Part shown: in pieces, positions 10,762-19,852 of the stretch
Layout of the letters: every line of letters starts with the position of its first letter
How positions within the stretch are numbered: the first letter of the stretch is position 1
Assembly: GCA_021780755.1 (NCBI GenBank)
Contig: JAJXYF010000015.1
Coordinates: forward strand, 62,001-126,000
From: Deltaproteobacteria bacterium
GTDB taxonomy: Bacteria; Desulfobacterota; Binatia; Binatales; Binataceae
Length of the DNA stretch: 64,000 nucleotides
Direction: 5' to 3'
The notes under the pieces: generated by a model
What the model was told of the DNA's origin: nothing
Seen by the model: only the letters and a program-made list of their open reading frames with translations
Databases searched by the model: none
Translations under genes and position numbers: made by a program

Positions 10762-11115
10762 AGCTCGCGCGTCGGAGATTTGTTGAGGAACGAAGAATTT
10801 ATAGCTTTCAAGAAACTGAAACCGCACCGAGATTTCGGACTTCCCTTTGGTAAAGATGCGGGCTTCGCCCTTTGAAAAAAGGGGTGAATCAGATGACGAG
10901 GCCGTGTCAGTGAAAGCCGCGATACGAGGAGACAAACGATGATCGCACACGATCGAGCAACGCGAGCATCAATCACTGAAAAACTGTGAATAGATCGATC
11001 CTTTGTGGATAATCGCGCGCGGTCTCGTGAGCGGTCGCGGATAGGCGTGGTTTTCCCGCGCGGCCCGCACCAGTAGGATAGGGACAGCGCCGCAAACGAC
11101 GATTTGGAGGGAATC
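10762..11115. other. Intergenic 354 nt purB-purC with element copy 4
   Basis: The gap holds dispersed-element copy 4 (10782-10900) and then about 200 nt that should contain the promoter of the purC-F operon. No PurR-box or purine riboswitch was evident to me; I looked for conserved purine-aptamer features and did not find them. There is no reading frame with a good ribosome site. Confidence 0.5.
10782..10900 (+). repeat. Dispersed intergenic element, copy 4 (long form)
   Basis: The head GTTGAGGAAC is perfect, followed by a TTATAGCTTTC box, a decayed first hairpin (CTGAAACC ... GATTTCGG), CTTCCCTTTGGTAAAGATG, CGGGCTTCGCCC and the AAAAAAGGGGTGAATCAG tail. The 5' region TATAG-TTTCAAGAAACTG is shared closely with copy 5. 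Confidence 0.88.
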
Positions 11116-11832
11116 GTGGAGACGACCCCGGAAAAGCTCGAAATGTTCTATGAGGGCAAGGCGAAGAAGCTCTATTCGACGCCGGACCCTGATTTGGTAA
11201 TCGCCTACTTCAAGGACGACGCGACCGCGTTCAACGCCAAGAAGCGCGGGACGATTGAAGACAAGGGCGTGATCAACAACCGGATGTCGGAGTTGTTTTT
11301 CACGCTGCTGGAGCGCAGCGGCGTGAAGACGCATTTCGTGCGGCGTATCAACGATCGCGAGATGCTGTGCAAGCGGCTGCAGATCGTGCCGGTGGAGACG
11401 GTGGTGCGCAATCTCGTCGCCGGTTCGATGGCGAAACGGCTGGGGCGCGAGGAAGGCGAGCAACTGCCGCGTCCGGTGGTCGAGTACTACTACAAGAACG
11501 ACGCGCTCGACGACCCGCTGATCCTCGGTGAGCATGCGATTGCGTTTGGCTGGGCGACCGCCGAGGAGCTGAAAACGATCGACCGGCTGGCGCTGCGGGT
11601 CAACGAGATCCTCGGGCTCTTCCTGGACGAACGCGGCATCCTGCTGGTCGATTTCAAGCTCGAGTTCGGGCGCTATCACGGCGAGATCCTGCTGGGCGAC
11701 GAGATTTGTCCGGACACCTGCCGGTTCTGGGACAAGGCGACGCGCAAGAAGCTCGACAAGGATCGCTTTCGGCGCGATTTGGGCGACGTCGAGGAAGCCT
11801 ATCAGGAGATGCTGCGGCGGGTGGAGAAATAG
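11116..11832 (+). CDS. purC: SAICAR synthetase
   Basis: A 238-residue phosphoribosylaminoimidazole-succinocarboxamide synthase, joining aspartate to CAIR with ATP. Conserved segments include [10 protein letters not shown] (about 12-21), [35 protein letters not shown] and LVDFKLEFG ... [12 protein letters not shown]. The GTG at 11116 has GGAGGG at 5 nt; the TTG at 11104 overlaps that ribosome site and is less likely. It is the first gene of a compact operon purC-S-Q-L-F. Confidence 0.97.
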   Translation: METTPEKLEMFYEGKAKKLYSTPDPDLVIAYFKDDATAFNAKKRGTIEDKGVINNRMSELFFTLLERSGVKTHFVRRINDREMLCKRLQIVPVETVVRNLVAGSMAKRLGREEGEQLPRPVVEYYYKNDALDDPLILGEHAIAFGWATAEELKTIDRLALRVNEILGLFLDERGILLVDFKLEFGRYHGEILLGDEICPDTCRFWDKATRKKLDKDRFRRDLGDVEEAYQEMLRRVEK

Positions 11833-11835
11833 ACC

Positions 11836-12141
11836 TTGCGGGTGCAGGTGTTTATCACGCCGCGCAAGGGAATTCTGGATCCGCAGGGGCGCGCGGTGGA
11901 AGGCTCGCTGAAGAGTCTCGGCTTCGCGGGCGTCGCGAGCGTTCGCGTCGGGCGGTATATCACGATCGATATCGATGCGCCGTCGGCGGCCGCGGCGGAG
12001 GCGGCGGTCAAACAGATGTGCGATCAACTGCTCGCCAATCCGAATATCGAGGACTATCGCTGCGAGGTTGAGGTGGGCGCACCTGCGGAGGAAAAGCCTG
12101 CCATCCTGCCATCCGGTTCCAGCCGTAAGTTCGATGACTAG
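11836..12141 (+). CDS. purS: FGAM synthetase subunit PurS
   Basis: A 101-residue PurS, the small bridging subunit of the three-part FGAR amidotransferase (PurS-PurQ-PurL). Family segments are VQVFITPRKGILDPQGRAVEGSL cut short to its core ITPRKGILDPQG, and VRVGRYITIDI. Translation appears to start at TTG 11836, 3 nt after the purC stop; GGAGA inside the purC end is the likely ribosome site, and GTG at 11842 is an alternative. The last 20 residues (after EVEVGA) are an extra tail of low complexity. Confidence 0.93.
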   Translation: MRVQVFITPRKGILDPQGRAVEGSLKSLGFAGVASVRVGRYITIDIDAPSAAAAEAAVKQMCDQLLANPNIEDYRCEVEVGAPAEEKPAILPSGSSRKFDD

Positions 12142-12150
12142 GGCATTCGA

Positions 12151-12840
12151 ATGAGGTGGGGCGTCGTACGGTTTCCCGGCTCGCTCGATGACGGCGATGC
12201 GCTCTATGCGTTGCGTGACGTGATGGGCCAGGACGCCGCGTTGCTGTGGCATAAGGATGAATCACTCGGGGGCGCGCAATGTGTGGTGCTGCCGGGGGGG
12301 TTCAGCTACGGCGACTACCTGCGCTGCGGGGCGATCGCGCGGTTCTCGCCGATCATGAAGAGCGTCGCGCGGTTCGCCGCCGACGGCGGACTCGTGATCG
12401 GAATCTGCAATGGCTTTCAGATTTTGTGCGAGGCCCATCTGCTGCCGGGCGCGCTGATGCGCAACCGGTCGCTCTCGTTTATCTGCGACGTCGTGCATGT
12501 GCGGGTGGACAACGCGCACACGCCGTTTACGCGCGCCGCGCGCGCGGGCGAGGTCCTGCGGCTGCCGATCAAGCATGGCGAAGGCTGCTACGTCGCGCCG
12601 GCGGAGGATCTCGCGCGGATGGAAGAGCGCGGGCAGGTGGTGCTGCGCTACGTCGATGCGGCGGGGGTCGAGAGCGAGGCGGCGAACCCGAACGGGTCGA
12701 TGCGGTCGATCGCGGGCGTCGCCAATGATCGTTTCAACGTCTTCGGCCTGATGCCCCATCCGGAGCACGCGGTCGAAAAACTGCTGGGCGGCGAGGACGG
12801 ACTCAAGATTTTTCAATCGATCGCAGAGGGTGCGCGATGA
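12151..12840 (+). CDS. purQ: FGAM synthetase glutaminase subunit PurQ
   Basis: A 229-residue class I glutamine amidotransferase that supplies ammonia to PurL. The nucleophile Cys is in [11 protein letters not shown] (about residue 87) and the His/Glu of the triad are in MPHPEHA near the C-terminus. [19 protein letters not shown] is the standard oxyanion-strand segment. The TGA stop overlaps the purL start (ATGA), indicating translational coupling. A stand-alone PurQ with PurS implies the small PurL type, which is what follows. Confidence 0.97.
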   Translation: MRWGVVRFPGSLDDGDALYALRDVMGQDAALLWHKDESLGGAQCVVLPGGFSYGDYLRCGAIARFSPIMKSVARFAADGGLVIGICNGFQILCEAHLLPGALMRNRSLSFICDVVHVRVDNAHTPFTRAARAGEVLRLPIKHGEGCYVAPAEDLARMEERGQVVLRYVDAAGVESEAANPNGSMRSIAGVANDRFNVFGLMPHPEHAVEKLLGGEDGLKIFQSIAEGAR

Positions 12841-15077
12841 GTGCGGCGCCGGTGGCGCTGGCGGGCGAGCCCGTAATCGATGCGACGCAGGCGCGCGCGC
12901 ACGGACTGACGACTGACGAGTACGCGAGTATCGAACGGATTCTCGGGCGGACGCCGACATTTACCGAACTGGGCGTGTTCTCGGTGATGTGGTCGGAGCA
13001 TTGCTCGTACAAGTCGTCGCGCAAACATCTGCGGATGTTGCCGATGAAGGGGCGCAACGTGGTCGGCGGTCCGGGTGAGAACGCGGGCGCGATCGACGTC
13101 GGCGACGGCTGGGTGGCGGTGTTCAAAATCGAAAGCCATAACCATCCATCGTACGTCGAGCCGTACCAGGGCGCGGCGACCGGGGTGGGCGGAATCCTGC
13201 GCGATATTTTCACGATGGGCGCGCGGCCGATCGCGAGCATGGACTCGCTGAAGTTCGGTTCCCTCGAGCATCCGCGGACCCGCTACCTGGTGGGCGGCGT
13301 GGTCGGCGGAATCGGCGGTTACGGAAATTGCGTGGGCGTGCCGACGGTGGCTGGCGAGGTGATGTTCGACGCGGGCTACGACGGCAATATCCTGGTGAAC
13401 GCGTTTGCGCTGGGGCTCGCGCGGCGTGAGGACTTGCAGAGTGCGCGGGCGCGCGGCACGGGAAATCCGGTGCTGTATGTGGGATCGGCGACCGGCCGTG
13501 ACGGGATTCATGGGGCGAGCCTGCTGGCGTCGGCGGAGTTCGACGCCGAGAGCGAATCGAAACGGCCGACGGTGCAGGTGGGCGATCCATTCACGGAGAA
13601 ATTGTTGATCGAGGCGTGCCTGGAGGCGATCAAGACCGGCGCGATCGTGGCGATCCAGGACATGGGCGCGGCGGGTCTCACGTCGTCGTCGAGCGAAATG
13701 GCGGGGCGCGGCGGACTGGGAATAGAACTCGAACTCGATCGGGTGCCGCTGCGCGAAGCGAACCTGACACCCTACGAAATACTGCTGTCGGAATCGCAGG
13801 AGCGGATGCTGATCGTGGCCGAGCGCGGCCGCGAGGGCGAGCTGGCGGCGGTCTTCGAGAAGTGGGATCTGCACGCGGTGGTGATCGGACGAATCACCGA
13901 CGACGGGCGCTGGCGCGCACGGTGGAAGGGGCAGGTGGTGGCCGACGTTCCGGCCGCGGCGATCAGCGACGAGGCGCCGGTTTACGACCGTCCGGCGCGC
14001 GCGCCGGCCGCGTCGAATAACGACGGCGTCGCGAACGGTGCGGTCTCCGCGCAGGCGAATGCGCCGTCGCCGGCGGCGGCGCTGCGCGCGATAATCGCGA
14101 GTCCGAACGTCGCCTCGCGGCGGATGGTCTTTCGGCAGTACGACTCGATCGTGCAGGGCAATACGGTGGCGGGGCCGGGGAGCGACGCGGCGGTACTGCG
14201 GATCAAGGATTCGCGCCGGGGGCTGGCGCTGAAGGTGGATTCCAATCCGCGGGCGTGCATGCTCGACCCTTATATCGGGGCGGTCGCGACGGTCTGCGAG
14301 GCGGCGCGCAACGTGGCATGTGCGGGGGCGCGGCCGGCGGGAATCACCAATTGCCTGAACTACGGGAATCCGGAGCGGCCCGAAATCATGTGGCAGCTGA
14401 TCCGGGGAATCGAGGGGCTGCGCGACGCGGCGATCGCGTTCGACGTGCCGGTGATCAGCGGCAACGTAAGTCTGTACAACGAGACGGCGGGGCGCGCGAT
14501 ACCGCCGACGCCGACGATCGCGGTGGTCGGGACCTTCGCCAACGTCGTGCTGCATCTAAAGCAATACTTTAAGTCACCCGGTGACGCGGTGCTGATGGTG
14601 CGGACGGCGGCGCCGTCGCTGGCGGCGAGCGAGTACGCGGCGCTGTTTGGCGCGGCCGGACAGAAGCTGGCGCCGATCGATTTGGGACGCGAGCGCAAGC
14701 TTATCGACGGGCTGGTTGAATGTGCGGAACGGCGGTTGATAAGATCGGCACACGACGTGAGTGAGGGCGGGCTCGCGGTGGCGCTGGCCGAATCGTGTTT
14801 CAATCCCGGCGGAGTGCTGGGAGTGGAAGTCGAAATCGGTGGCAGCAGCCACGGCGCGGAAGTGCTTTTTGGGGAAGGGTCGTCAACGGTCATAGTCTCG
14901 GCACCCGTGGAAAATATTAAAGTGCTACATCAGGTATTTGCTCCGCTCGAAGTGGTCGCGATCGGCCTGGTGACACGGGCCTCGCGGCTTAAAATCGGCA
15001 CCGCGATCGACGAGGACGTGGCCGCGCTGCGGAGCCTCTATGAAGAGGCGCTGCCGGGGAGGCTCGACCGGCCATGA
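12837..15077 (+). CDS. purL: FGAM synthetase large subunit, small-type PurL
   Basis: A 746-residue PurL of the PurSQL complex, converting FGAR, glutamine-derived ammonia and ATP to FGAM. Visible are [13 protein letters not shown] (about 58-70), the catalytic His in [50 protein letters not shown] and the C-terminal AIR-synthase-like half ([34 protein letters not shown]). A linker of Ala-rich low complexity (about residues 380-415) is slightly longer than usual. It overlaps purQ by ATGA and purF by 4 nt. Confidence 0.97.
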   Translation: MSAAPVALAGEPVIDATQARAHGLTTDEYASIERILGRTPTFTELGVFSVMWSEHCSYKSSRKHLRMLPMKGRNVVGGPGENAGAIDVGDGWVAVFKIESHNHPSYVEPYQGAATGVGGILRDIFTMGARPIASMDSLKFGSLEHPRTRYLVGGVVGGIGGYGNCVGVPTVAGEVMFDAGYDGNILVNAFALGLARREDLQSARARGTGNPVLYVGSATGRDGIHGASLLASAEFDAESESKRPTVQVGDPFTEKLLIEACLEAIKTGAIVAIQDMGAAGLTSSSSEMAGRGGLGIELELDRVPLREANLTPYEILLSESQERMLIVAERGREGELAAVFEKWDLHAVVIGRITDDGRWRARWKGQVVADVPAAAISDEAPVYDRPARAPAASNNDGVANGAVSAQANAPSPAAALRAIIASPNVASRRMVFRQYDSIVQGNTVAGPGSDAAVLRIKDSRRGLALKVDSNPRACMLDPYIGAVATVCEAARNVACAGARPAGITNCLNYGNPERPEIMWQLIRGIEGLRDAAIAFDVPVISGNVSLYNETAGRAIPPTPTIAVVGTFANVVLHLKQYFKSPGDAVLMVRTAAPSLAASEYAALFGAAGQKLAPIDLGRERKLIDGLVECAERRLIRSAHDVSEGGLAVALAESCFNPGGVLGVEVEIGGSSHGAEVLFGEGSSTVIVSAPVENIKVLHQVFAPLEVVAIGLVTRASRLKIGTAIDEDVAALRSLYEEALPGRLDRP

Positions 15078-16555
15078 CGGATAGCGCGGAGTTGTCGGTC
15101 GAGTTGGACGCCGAGGAGGCGAAGGTTGACGGGTTCCACGAGGAGTGCGGCGTTTTCGGCGTGTATGGACATCCGGAGGCCGCGAACCTGGTTTACCTGG
15201 GGCTTTACGCGCTGCAACATCGGGGGCAGGAATCGGCCGGGATCGTATCGTCCAACGGCAAGTCCCTGATCTCCCATCGCGGGATGGGGCTGGTCGCCGA
15301 CATCTTCAACAGTGAAGTGCTGGGGCGGCTGGAGGGAACGGCGGCGATCGGGCACAACCGCTATTCGACGACGGGCTCGACCACGCTCAAGAATTGTCAA
15401 CCGCTGGTGGTGGAGTATGCACGCGGCGGGCTCGCGCTCGCCCACAACGGCAACCTGGTGAATTTCGAGGAATTGCGCGCGCGGCTGGAGGCGAGCGGTT
15501 CGCTCTTTCAATCGTCGTCGGACAGCGAGCTGGTGATCCATCTGATTGCGGGATCGCATGCGGCGGATCTGCCGGGCCGGGTGGTCGATGCGCTGGCGCA
15601 GGTGCGCGGTGCGTACTCATTGGTATTGCTCACCGAGAACTGCCTGATTGCGGTGCGCGATCCCCATGGCTTTCGCCCGCTGGTGATCGGCAAGCTCAAC
15701 GACGCGACGATCGTGGCGTCGGAGACCTGCGCGCTCGACCTGGTGCGGGCCGAATACGTGCGTGAGGTCGAGCCGGGCGAGATGCTGGTGATCACGGACG
15801 AGGGCATGCGGTCGCTCCATCCGTTTGCGCCGGCGACCACGCGCCGCTGCATTTTCGAGTACGTATATTTCGCGCGGCCCGATAGTCTGCTTTACGGGCG
15901 CAATGTCTATTCGGTGCGCAAGCAGCAGGGGCGGGCGCTCGCGCGCGAATGTCCGGCGGAGGCCGATATCGTGGTGCCAGTGCCGGACTCGGGTAACGCC
16001 GCGGCGCTCGGCTATGCCGAGGAGGCCGGCATGCCGTTCGAGATGGCGCTGGTACGCAGCCATTATATCGGCCGGACGTTTATCGAGCCGCGCGCGTCGA
16101 TTCGCCATTTCGGGGTCAAGATAAAATTCAATCCGGTGGCCGAGCTGCTGAAGGACAAGCGGATCGTGCTGGTCGAGGATTCGCTGGTACGCGGGACGAC
16201 GCTGCGCAAGGTGATTCCGATGCTGCGGCAGGCGGGCGCGCGCGAAGTCCATATGCGAATCGCGGCGCCGCCGACGACGAACTCATGCTTCTACGGAATC
16301 GATACGCCGACGCGCGAGGAGTTGCTCGCGTCCCATCAGACGATCGAGGAAATCCGGCGGTATATCACGGCGGACTCGCTCGGCTATCTAAGCTGGGACG
16401 GGCTTTACTCGTTCAATGGGGGCGCGCGCGAAGGCTACTGCGACGCGTGTTTCACGGGGAACTATCCGGTGGAGATACCGAAGAGCAAAGGCCCCGCGCA
16501 GTTACATCTGTTCGAAGCGGCGGAGCATGCCAACGGCGCCGCGATGCGCCGCTGA
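15074..16555 (+). CDS. purF: Glutamine PRPP amidotransferase
   Basis: A 493-residue first enzyme of purine synthesis. The catalytic N-terminal Cys lies at residue 25 ([10 protein letters not shown]), so a 24-residue propeptide must be removed, as in Bacillus-type enzymes. Four cysteines suited to a 4Fe-4S cluster are present: [26 protein letters not shown] and GYCDACFTG. The PRPP loop [14 protein letters not shown] is intact. It is thus the oxygen-sensitive Fe-S class. It is the last gene of the purC-F operon and overlaps purL; element copy 5 follows immediately. Confidence 0.97.
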   Translation: MTDSAELSVELDAEEAKVDGFHEECGVFGVYGHPEAANLVYLGLYALQHRGQESAGIVSSNGKSLISHRGMGLVADIFNSEVLGRLEGTAAIGHNRYSTTGSTTLKNCQPLVVEYARGGLALAHNGNLVNFEELRARLEASGSLFQSSSDSELVIHLIAGSHAADLPGRVVDALAQVRGAYSLVLLTENCLIAVRDPHGFRPLVIGKLNDATIVASETCALDLVRAEYVREVEPGEMLVITDEGMRSLHPFAPATTRRCIFEYVYFARPDSLLYGRNVYSVRKQQGRALARECPAEADIVVPVPDSGNAAALGYAEEAGMPFEMALVRSHYIGRTFIEPRASIRHFGVKIKFNPVAELLKDKRIVLVEDSLVRGTTLRKVIPMLRQAGAREVHMRIAAPPTTNSCFYGIDTPTREELLASHQTIEEIRRYITADSLGYLSWDGLYSFNGGAREGYCDACFTGNYPVEIPKSKGPAQLHLFEAAEHANGAAMRR

Positions 16556-16582
16556 GGCACGCGGGCCAGAGCTGTTAGTCCG

Positions 16583-16700
16583 GTTGATGAAGAACACGGA
16601 ACGATAGTTTTCAAAGAAACTGGAGCCTCATGGAGGTTTCAGACTTTCCATTTGTTGAGACACGGGTTTCGCCCTGAGAAAACCTCATCACGATTGACGA
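16583..16700 (+). repeat. Dispersed intergenic element, copy 5
   Basis: Head GTTGATGAAGAAC, then GATAGTTTTCAAAGAAA. The first hairpin is CTGGAGCCTC / GAGGTTTCAG around ATG (16620-16642), in which two A-to-G changes convert A-U into G-U pairs and so keep all ten pairs. The second hairpin, GGGT-TTC-GCCC, also keeps pairing through U-G. The GAAAACCTCATCACGATTG tail matches copy 2. Confidence 0.88.
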
Positions 16701-16763
16701 GTTTCATCGATTGACGCGCGCGTTGGTCGGATAGGCCGCCCGGTCGCCGCGTTCCTCGACAGC

Positions 16764-17762
16764 CTATTTGCCGGCGACGTTGGCGTCGGCCCGCGCGACG
16801 TCGTCGAGCAACTGCCGGACGGGCATACGTGAGAGCAGAATCGAGACGAAATGGCCGGTGGGATAAAACGACATGCAGATGCTGAAGCCCTTGTATTCAT
16901 AGAACGAGCGCATCCCGAGCCAGTTGATGGCGCCGATCGGCGCCGCCATCGAAGCGTCCGGATAGCAGATGCTGAGAATGGTGCCGTTGGTCCCGGTATA
17001 GAGCGTGTAGGTGATTGGGCGTCCGTCGGACAGACGATCGGCGCGGGCGCCGGAGAGCGAGTATCCGGCGGGCGACAGATCGAGGAGATCGTCGGGCATG
17101 CTCATTTCGCGGTAGGCACGCGCGACATCGTCATACGTGTCGGTGGCCTGGTTGGCGACGCGTTGAACCGGATCGCGGTCCTGCACCCAGGCGTAAACCG
17201 GGCCGTCTGAGTTGGCATAGGCCTCGGGCGGAAGGTTGGGCGCGAAGTCGCTCTGGAACGATAGGTACTTGTCGATCGCGAGGTCGAAGGCCGGCACCGG
17301 GGGCATCGCGCCGCTATCATGCGGATGGGAGGCGCGTCCGGCGAAGATCGCGAGCGTGACGATCAGAATCAGGGCGGCCGCGGTGCCGGCGGAAGCCATC
17401 GTGCGATGGCGAGAGAGACGTGCCGCGGTGCGCCGGAAGATTCCCGCACGATCGAGGCCCTGGTGCGAAGCGTTATCGCGACGGGCGACGGCGGTGCGAA
17501 GCGGACGATTGGCGCGGCGATCGGGATTGCTATCGGCAATTTCACCGAGGGCGGCGCGGATGCGCAGGCGCACATCAGGCGGAGTGCGGATGATGCCAGC
17601 GTTGCGGCGCAGGAGGGCCTTGAGCGAGCGTTCTTCGGCGAGCGCGGTGCGACAACTGGTGCATTTCGCCAGATGATCGTCGGCGAGTCGGCGCTCGCGG
17701 GCGTCGAGTTCGTCGTCCGCCTGAGCGGCGAGATACCTATCTATGTACTCGCGGCAATCCAA
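16764..17762 (-). CDS. Anti-sigma factor with HxxxCxxC zinc motif
   Basis: A 332-residue membrane protein of the ZAS/zf-HC2 anti-sigma type. The N-terminal domain has the zinc site HLAKCTSC (about residues 30-37) preceded by DDELDARERRLADD. One transmembrane helix lies at about residues 125-145 (ASAGTAAALILIVTLAIFAG). The large C-terminal part (about 190 residues) is extracytoplasmic and likely the sensor; I do not recognise its fold. It lies 83 nt downstream of the ECF sigma factor on the same strand, the expected partner order. The link to the divergent bufferin operon is inferred from position only. Confidence 0.85.
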   Translation of the reverse strand: MDCREYIDRYLAAQADDELDARERRLADDHLAKCTSCRTALAEERSLKALLRRNAGIIRTPPDVRLRIRAALGEIADSNPDRRANRPLRTAVARRDNASHQGLDRAGIFRRTAARLSRHRTMASAGTAAALILIVTLAIFAGRASHPHDSGAMPPVPAFDLAIDKYLSFQSDFAPNLPPEAYANSDGPVYAWVQDRDPVQRVANQATDTYDDVARAYREMSMPDDLLDLSPAGYSLSGARADRLSDGRPITYTLYTGTNGTILSICYPDASMAAPIGAINWLGMRSFYEYKGFSICMSFYPTGHFVSILLSRMPVRQLLDDVARADANVAGK

Positions 17763-17845
17763 GTTGAACTCCTACGCGCCATTTCGTTGAAGGGCCGACG
17801 CCCGTGAATGCCCTTGTCGTGCAGTATTGCCGGGCGACATAGCTG

Positions 17846-18424
17846 TCAAGAGCCTGTTTTTCCATGCGCACGGTCGAAGCCGCGCAACGCCTCGCGCATC
17901 AGGGCGCGCCCGCGTGAGACGCGCGACTTGATGGTGCCGAGCGGCACTCCGAGAACCATCGCCACTTCCTGGTAATTCAACTCCTGCACATCGACCAGCA
18001 ACAGCGCCTCGCGAAAATCGGCGGGCAGTGTGTCGAGGGCGGTTTCGATGCGATGCCCAAGCATCCGATTGCCGAGCAGATCCTCGGGATTGATGCGGGC
18101 CTGATCGCGCCGAAGGCTGTCGGTTTCGACTTCGCGATCGAAATCCTCGTTGGTGGCGGCGGGTTGTTCGCGGGAGCGCCGGCGATAGGAGTTGCGGAAA
18201 TTGTTGTAGAGAATCGTGAGCAGCCACGCGCGGCAATTGGTGCCCTCGGTGAACTGATGGAAGAAGCGAAAGGCGCGCAGGATGGTCTCCTGCAGCAGGT
18301 CCTCGGCGTCGTCGGGGTTGCGCGCCAGGCGCAGCGCCGCTGTATAAACGGCGTCGAGATGCGGCAACGCCGCCTGCTCGAACGCGAGCCGCAGGTCTCC
18401 CGGGATGACGCGTTTGACGGCCAT
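17846..18424 (-). CDS. ECF RNA polymerase sigma factor
   Basis: A 192-residue sigma-70 family ECF factor with region 2 (about 20-90: [23 protein letters not shown] and [20 protein letters not shown]) and region 4 (about 130-185: [46 protein letters not shown]). The ATG at 18424 gives the expected N-terminus; no Shine-Dalgarno is obvious, so a leaderless or weakly initiated message is possible. It is co-oriented with a ZAS-type anti-sigma gene and divergent from the bufferin operon. In Caulobacter and others, copper bufferin genes belong to ECF sigma regulons, which makes control of 18649-20731 a reasonable inference. Confidence 0.93.
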   Translation of the reverse strand: MAVKRVIPGDLRLAFEQAALPHLDAVYTAALRLARNPDDAEDLLQETILRAFRFFHQFTEGTNCRAWLLTILYNNFRNSYRRRSREQPAATNEDFDREVETDSLRRDQARINPEDLLGNRMLGHRIETALDTLPADFREALLLVDVQELNYQEVAMVLGVPLGTIKSRVSRGRALMREALRGFDRAHGKTGS

Positions 18425-18648
18425 ATGCGGAAGAGATGAACATAGCACCCACGTCAATCTAAATTCTAACGGGAGCGTAAAGGTTCCCGCCGGTGCGCTA
18501 CGGAACCGAGGAGCCGGAAATGGTGTTTGGAAATCGGAAGGGGTAAAATCGGAACTCGAAGGGCCTTAAGAGAGGTCCAAAAGATTGCGCGACGCGTATT
18601 TTGAGTGATGGTTGAGTTTGGCGAGAATCAAGGATTGGAGGGACGCCG
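18425..18648. promoter_or_regulatory. Divergent control region, sigma factor / bufferin operon
   Basis: Two GGAACC hexamers face away from each other: GGTTCC at 18482-18487 (GGAACC on the minus strand) and GGAACC at 18502-18507 on the plus strand, 14 nt apart. GGAAC is the common -35 core of ECF promoters, so these could be divergent autoregulated promoters. Convincing -10 elements were not found. GGAGGG at 18638-18643 is the ribosome site of bufA. Confidence 0.35.
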
Positions 18649-18918
18649 ATGAACAGGATCAAGACGAGCGGAGCCGTGCTGGCGACAGTGGTGGGCTTGA
18701 TGTTTGCCGCGCAGCCGGTGTTGGCGCAGGACAGCAGCAGCCAGAGCAGTCAGGCCAACGTGAAGTGTATCGGAGGTAACAGTTGCAAGGGGCAGAGCGC
18801 GTGTCAGAGTGCGCAAAATAGCTGCAAAGGGCAGAACTCGTGCAAGGGCAAGGGCTGGATCACAACGGCCAGCGCGCAGGAATGCACGCAGAAGGGTGGG
18901 CATACGGCGAGCAACTAG
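18649..18918 (+). CDS. Bufferin-type copper metallophore precursor (BufA2-like)
   Basis: An 89-residue exported peptide precursor. A signal peptide covers about residues 1-26 (basic start, AVLATVVGLMFAA core, VLAQ end). The mature part carries the repeated signature GNSCKGQSAC ... QNSCKGQNSCKGKG with six Cys in all, matching the BufA2 class of bufferins. In characterised bufferins, a DUF692 iron enzyme oxidises core cysteines to thiooxazole heterocycles and the peptide buffers copper in the periplasm. GGAGGG precedes the ATG at 18649. DUF692 and DUF2063 genes follow directly, which strongly supports the call. The Cys modifications here are inferred. Confidence 0.9.
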   Translation: MNRIKTSGAVLATVVGLMFAAQPVLAQDSSSQSSQANVKCIGGNSCKGQSACQSAQNSCKGQNSCKGKGWITTASAQECTQKGGHTASN

Positions 18919-18958
18919 GGGGGCGTGGCGAGCGCAGCGGCCGCGTCGATCAATACCG

Positions 18959-19846
18959 ATGAAGCGATCCGAATTCCCCTCGCTCGGGTTCGGCGTGGGA
19001 CTGCGCCGGCCGCATTACGGCGAGATTCTCGAGACCAGGCCGGCGATGGACTGGTTCGAGGCGATCGCGGAGAACTTCATGGTGGCGGGCGGCCGTCCGC
19101 TTGAGGTGATCGACGGAGTTCGCGAACATTACCCGGTCGTGATGCATGGGGTGTCGCTGTCGATTGGATCGACCGACCCGCTCAATCGCGTGTATCTGCG
19201 CGACCTGGCCGCGCTGGCGCGGCGCCTGGAGCCGGCGTGGATTTCAGACCATCTGTGCTGGACGGGAGTCGGCGGGCGCAATCTGCATGACCTGCTGCCG
19301 CTGCCGCATACGGAGGAAGCGATACATCACGTCGCGCGGCGAATCCGCGAGGTGCAGGATCTCCTCGGGCGGCGAATATTGATCGAGAACATTTCAAGCT
19401 ACCTGACCTACGCGGATTCGCGGCTCACCGAATGGGAGTTTCTGACGGCGGTCGCGGACGAGGCGGACTGCGCGATCCTGCTCGATATCAACAATATTTA
19501 TGTCAACGCCTTCAACCATCGGTTCGACGCGCATCGCTATATCGACGCGGTGCCGGCGCAGCGGGTGGCGCAGTTCCATCTCGCGGGGCATGCCGACCAC
19601 GGCAGCTACCTGCTCGATACCCATGACCATCCGGTGCGCCCGGAGGTGTGGGAGCTATATGAGTACGCGGTGGGGCGGCTCGGCGCGGTCTCGACGCTGA
19701 TCGAATGGGACGACGATATACCGGAATTCGCGGTGCTGGCGGCGACGGCGGGCGAAGCGCGTGAGCGCGCCGCTCGCGTGCTGGGGACGACGCTCGCCGC
19801 TGCGGGGGCCATCGGAGCGGCATCGCGAATCGAACCTGTGCGCTAA
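18959..19846 (+). CDS. bufB: DUF692 multinuclear non-heme iron oxidase, bufferin maturase
   Basis: A 295-residue TIM-barrel enzyme of the DUF692/MNIO family. Characteristic segments are LGFGVGLRRPHYGEIL at the N-terminus, MHGVSLSIGS (metal-binding His), ISDHLCWTG, ENISSYL, DINNIYVNAFNH, FHLAGH, DTHDHPV and EWDDDIPEF, which together supply the His/Asp/Glu ligands of the iron cluster. The family modifies Cys residues of partner peptides. The ATG at 18959 lies 40 nt after bufA with a poor ribosome site, suggesting coupling. Length agrees with the family (about 280-300). Confidence 0.94.
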   Translation: MKRSEFPSLGFGVGLRRPHYGEILETRPAMDWFEAIAENFMVAGGRPLEVIDGVREHYPVVMHGVSLSIGSTDPLNRVYLRDLAALARRLEPAWISDHLCWTGVGGRNLHDLLPLPHTEEAIHHVARRIREVQDLLGRRILIENISSYLTYADSRLTEWEFLTAVADEADCAILLDINNIYVNAFNHRFDAHRYIDAVPAQRVAQFHLAGHADHGSYLLDTHDHPVRPEVWELYEYAVGRLGAVSTLIEWDDDIPEFAVLAATAGEARERAARVLGTTLAAAGAIGAASRIEPVR

Positions 19847-19852
19847 CGGCCG

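Noticed and set aside
10901..11115. Purine riboswitch or PurR box upstream of purC.
   Set aside because: I found neither the conserved aptamer junction nor a convincing operator palindrome.
12813..14555. A 580-codon frame antisense to purL.
   Set aside because: Arg/His-rich shadow of a well-conserved gene.
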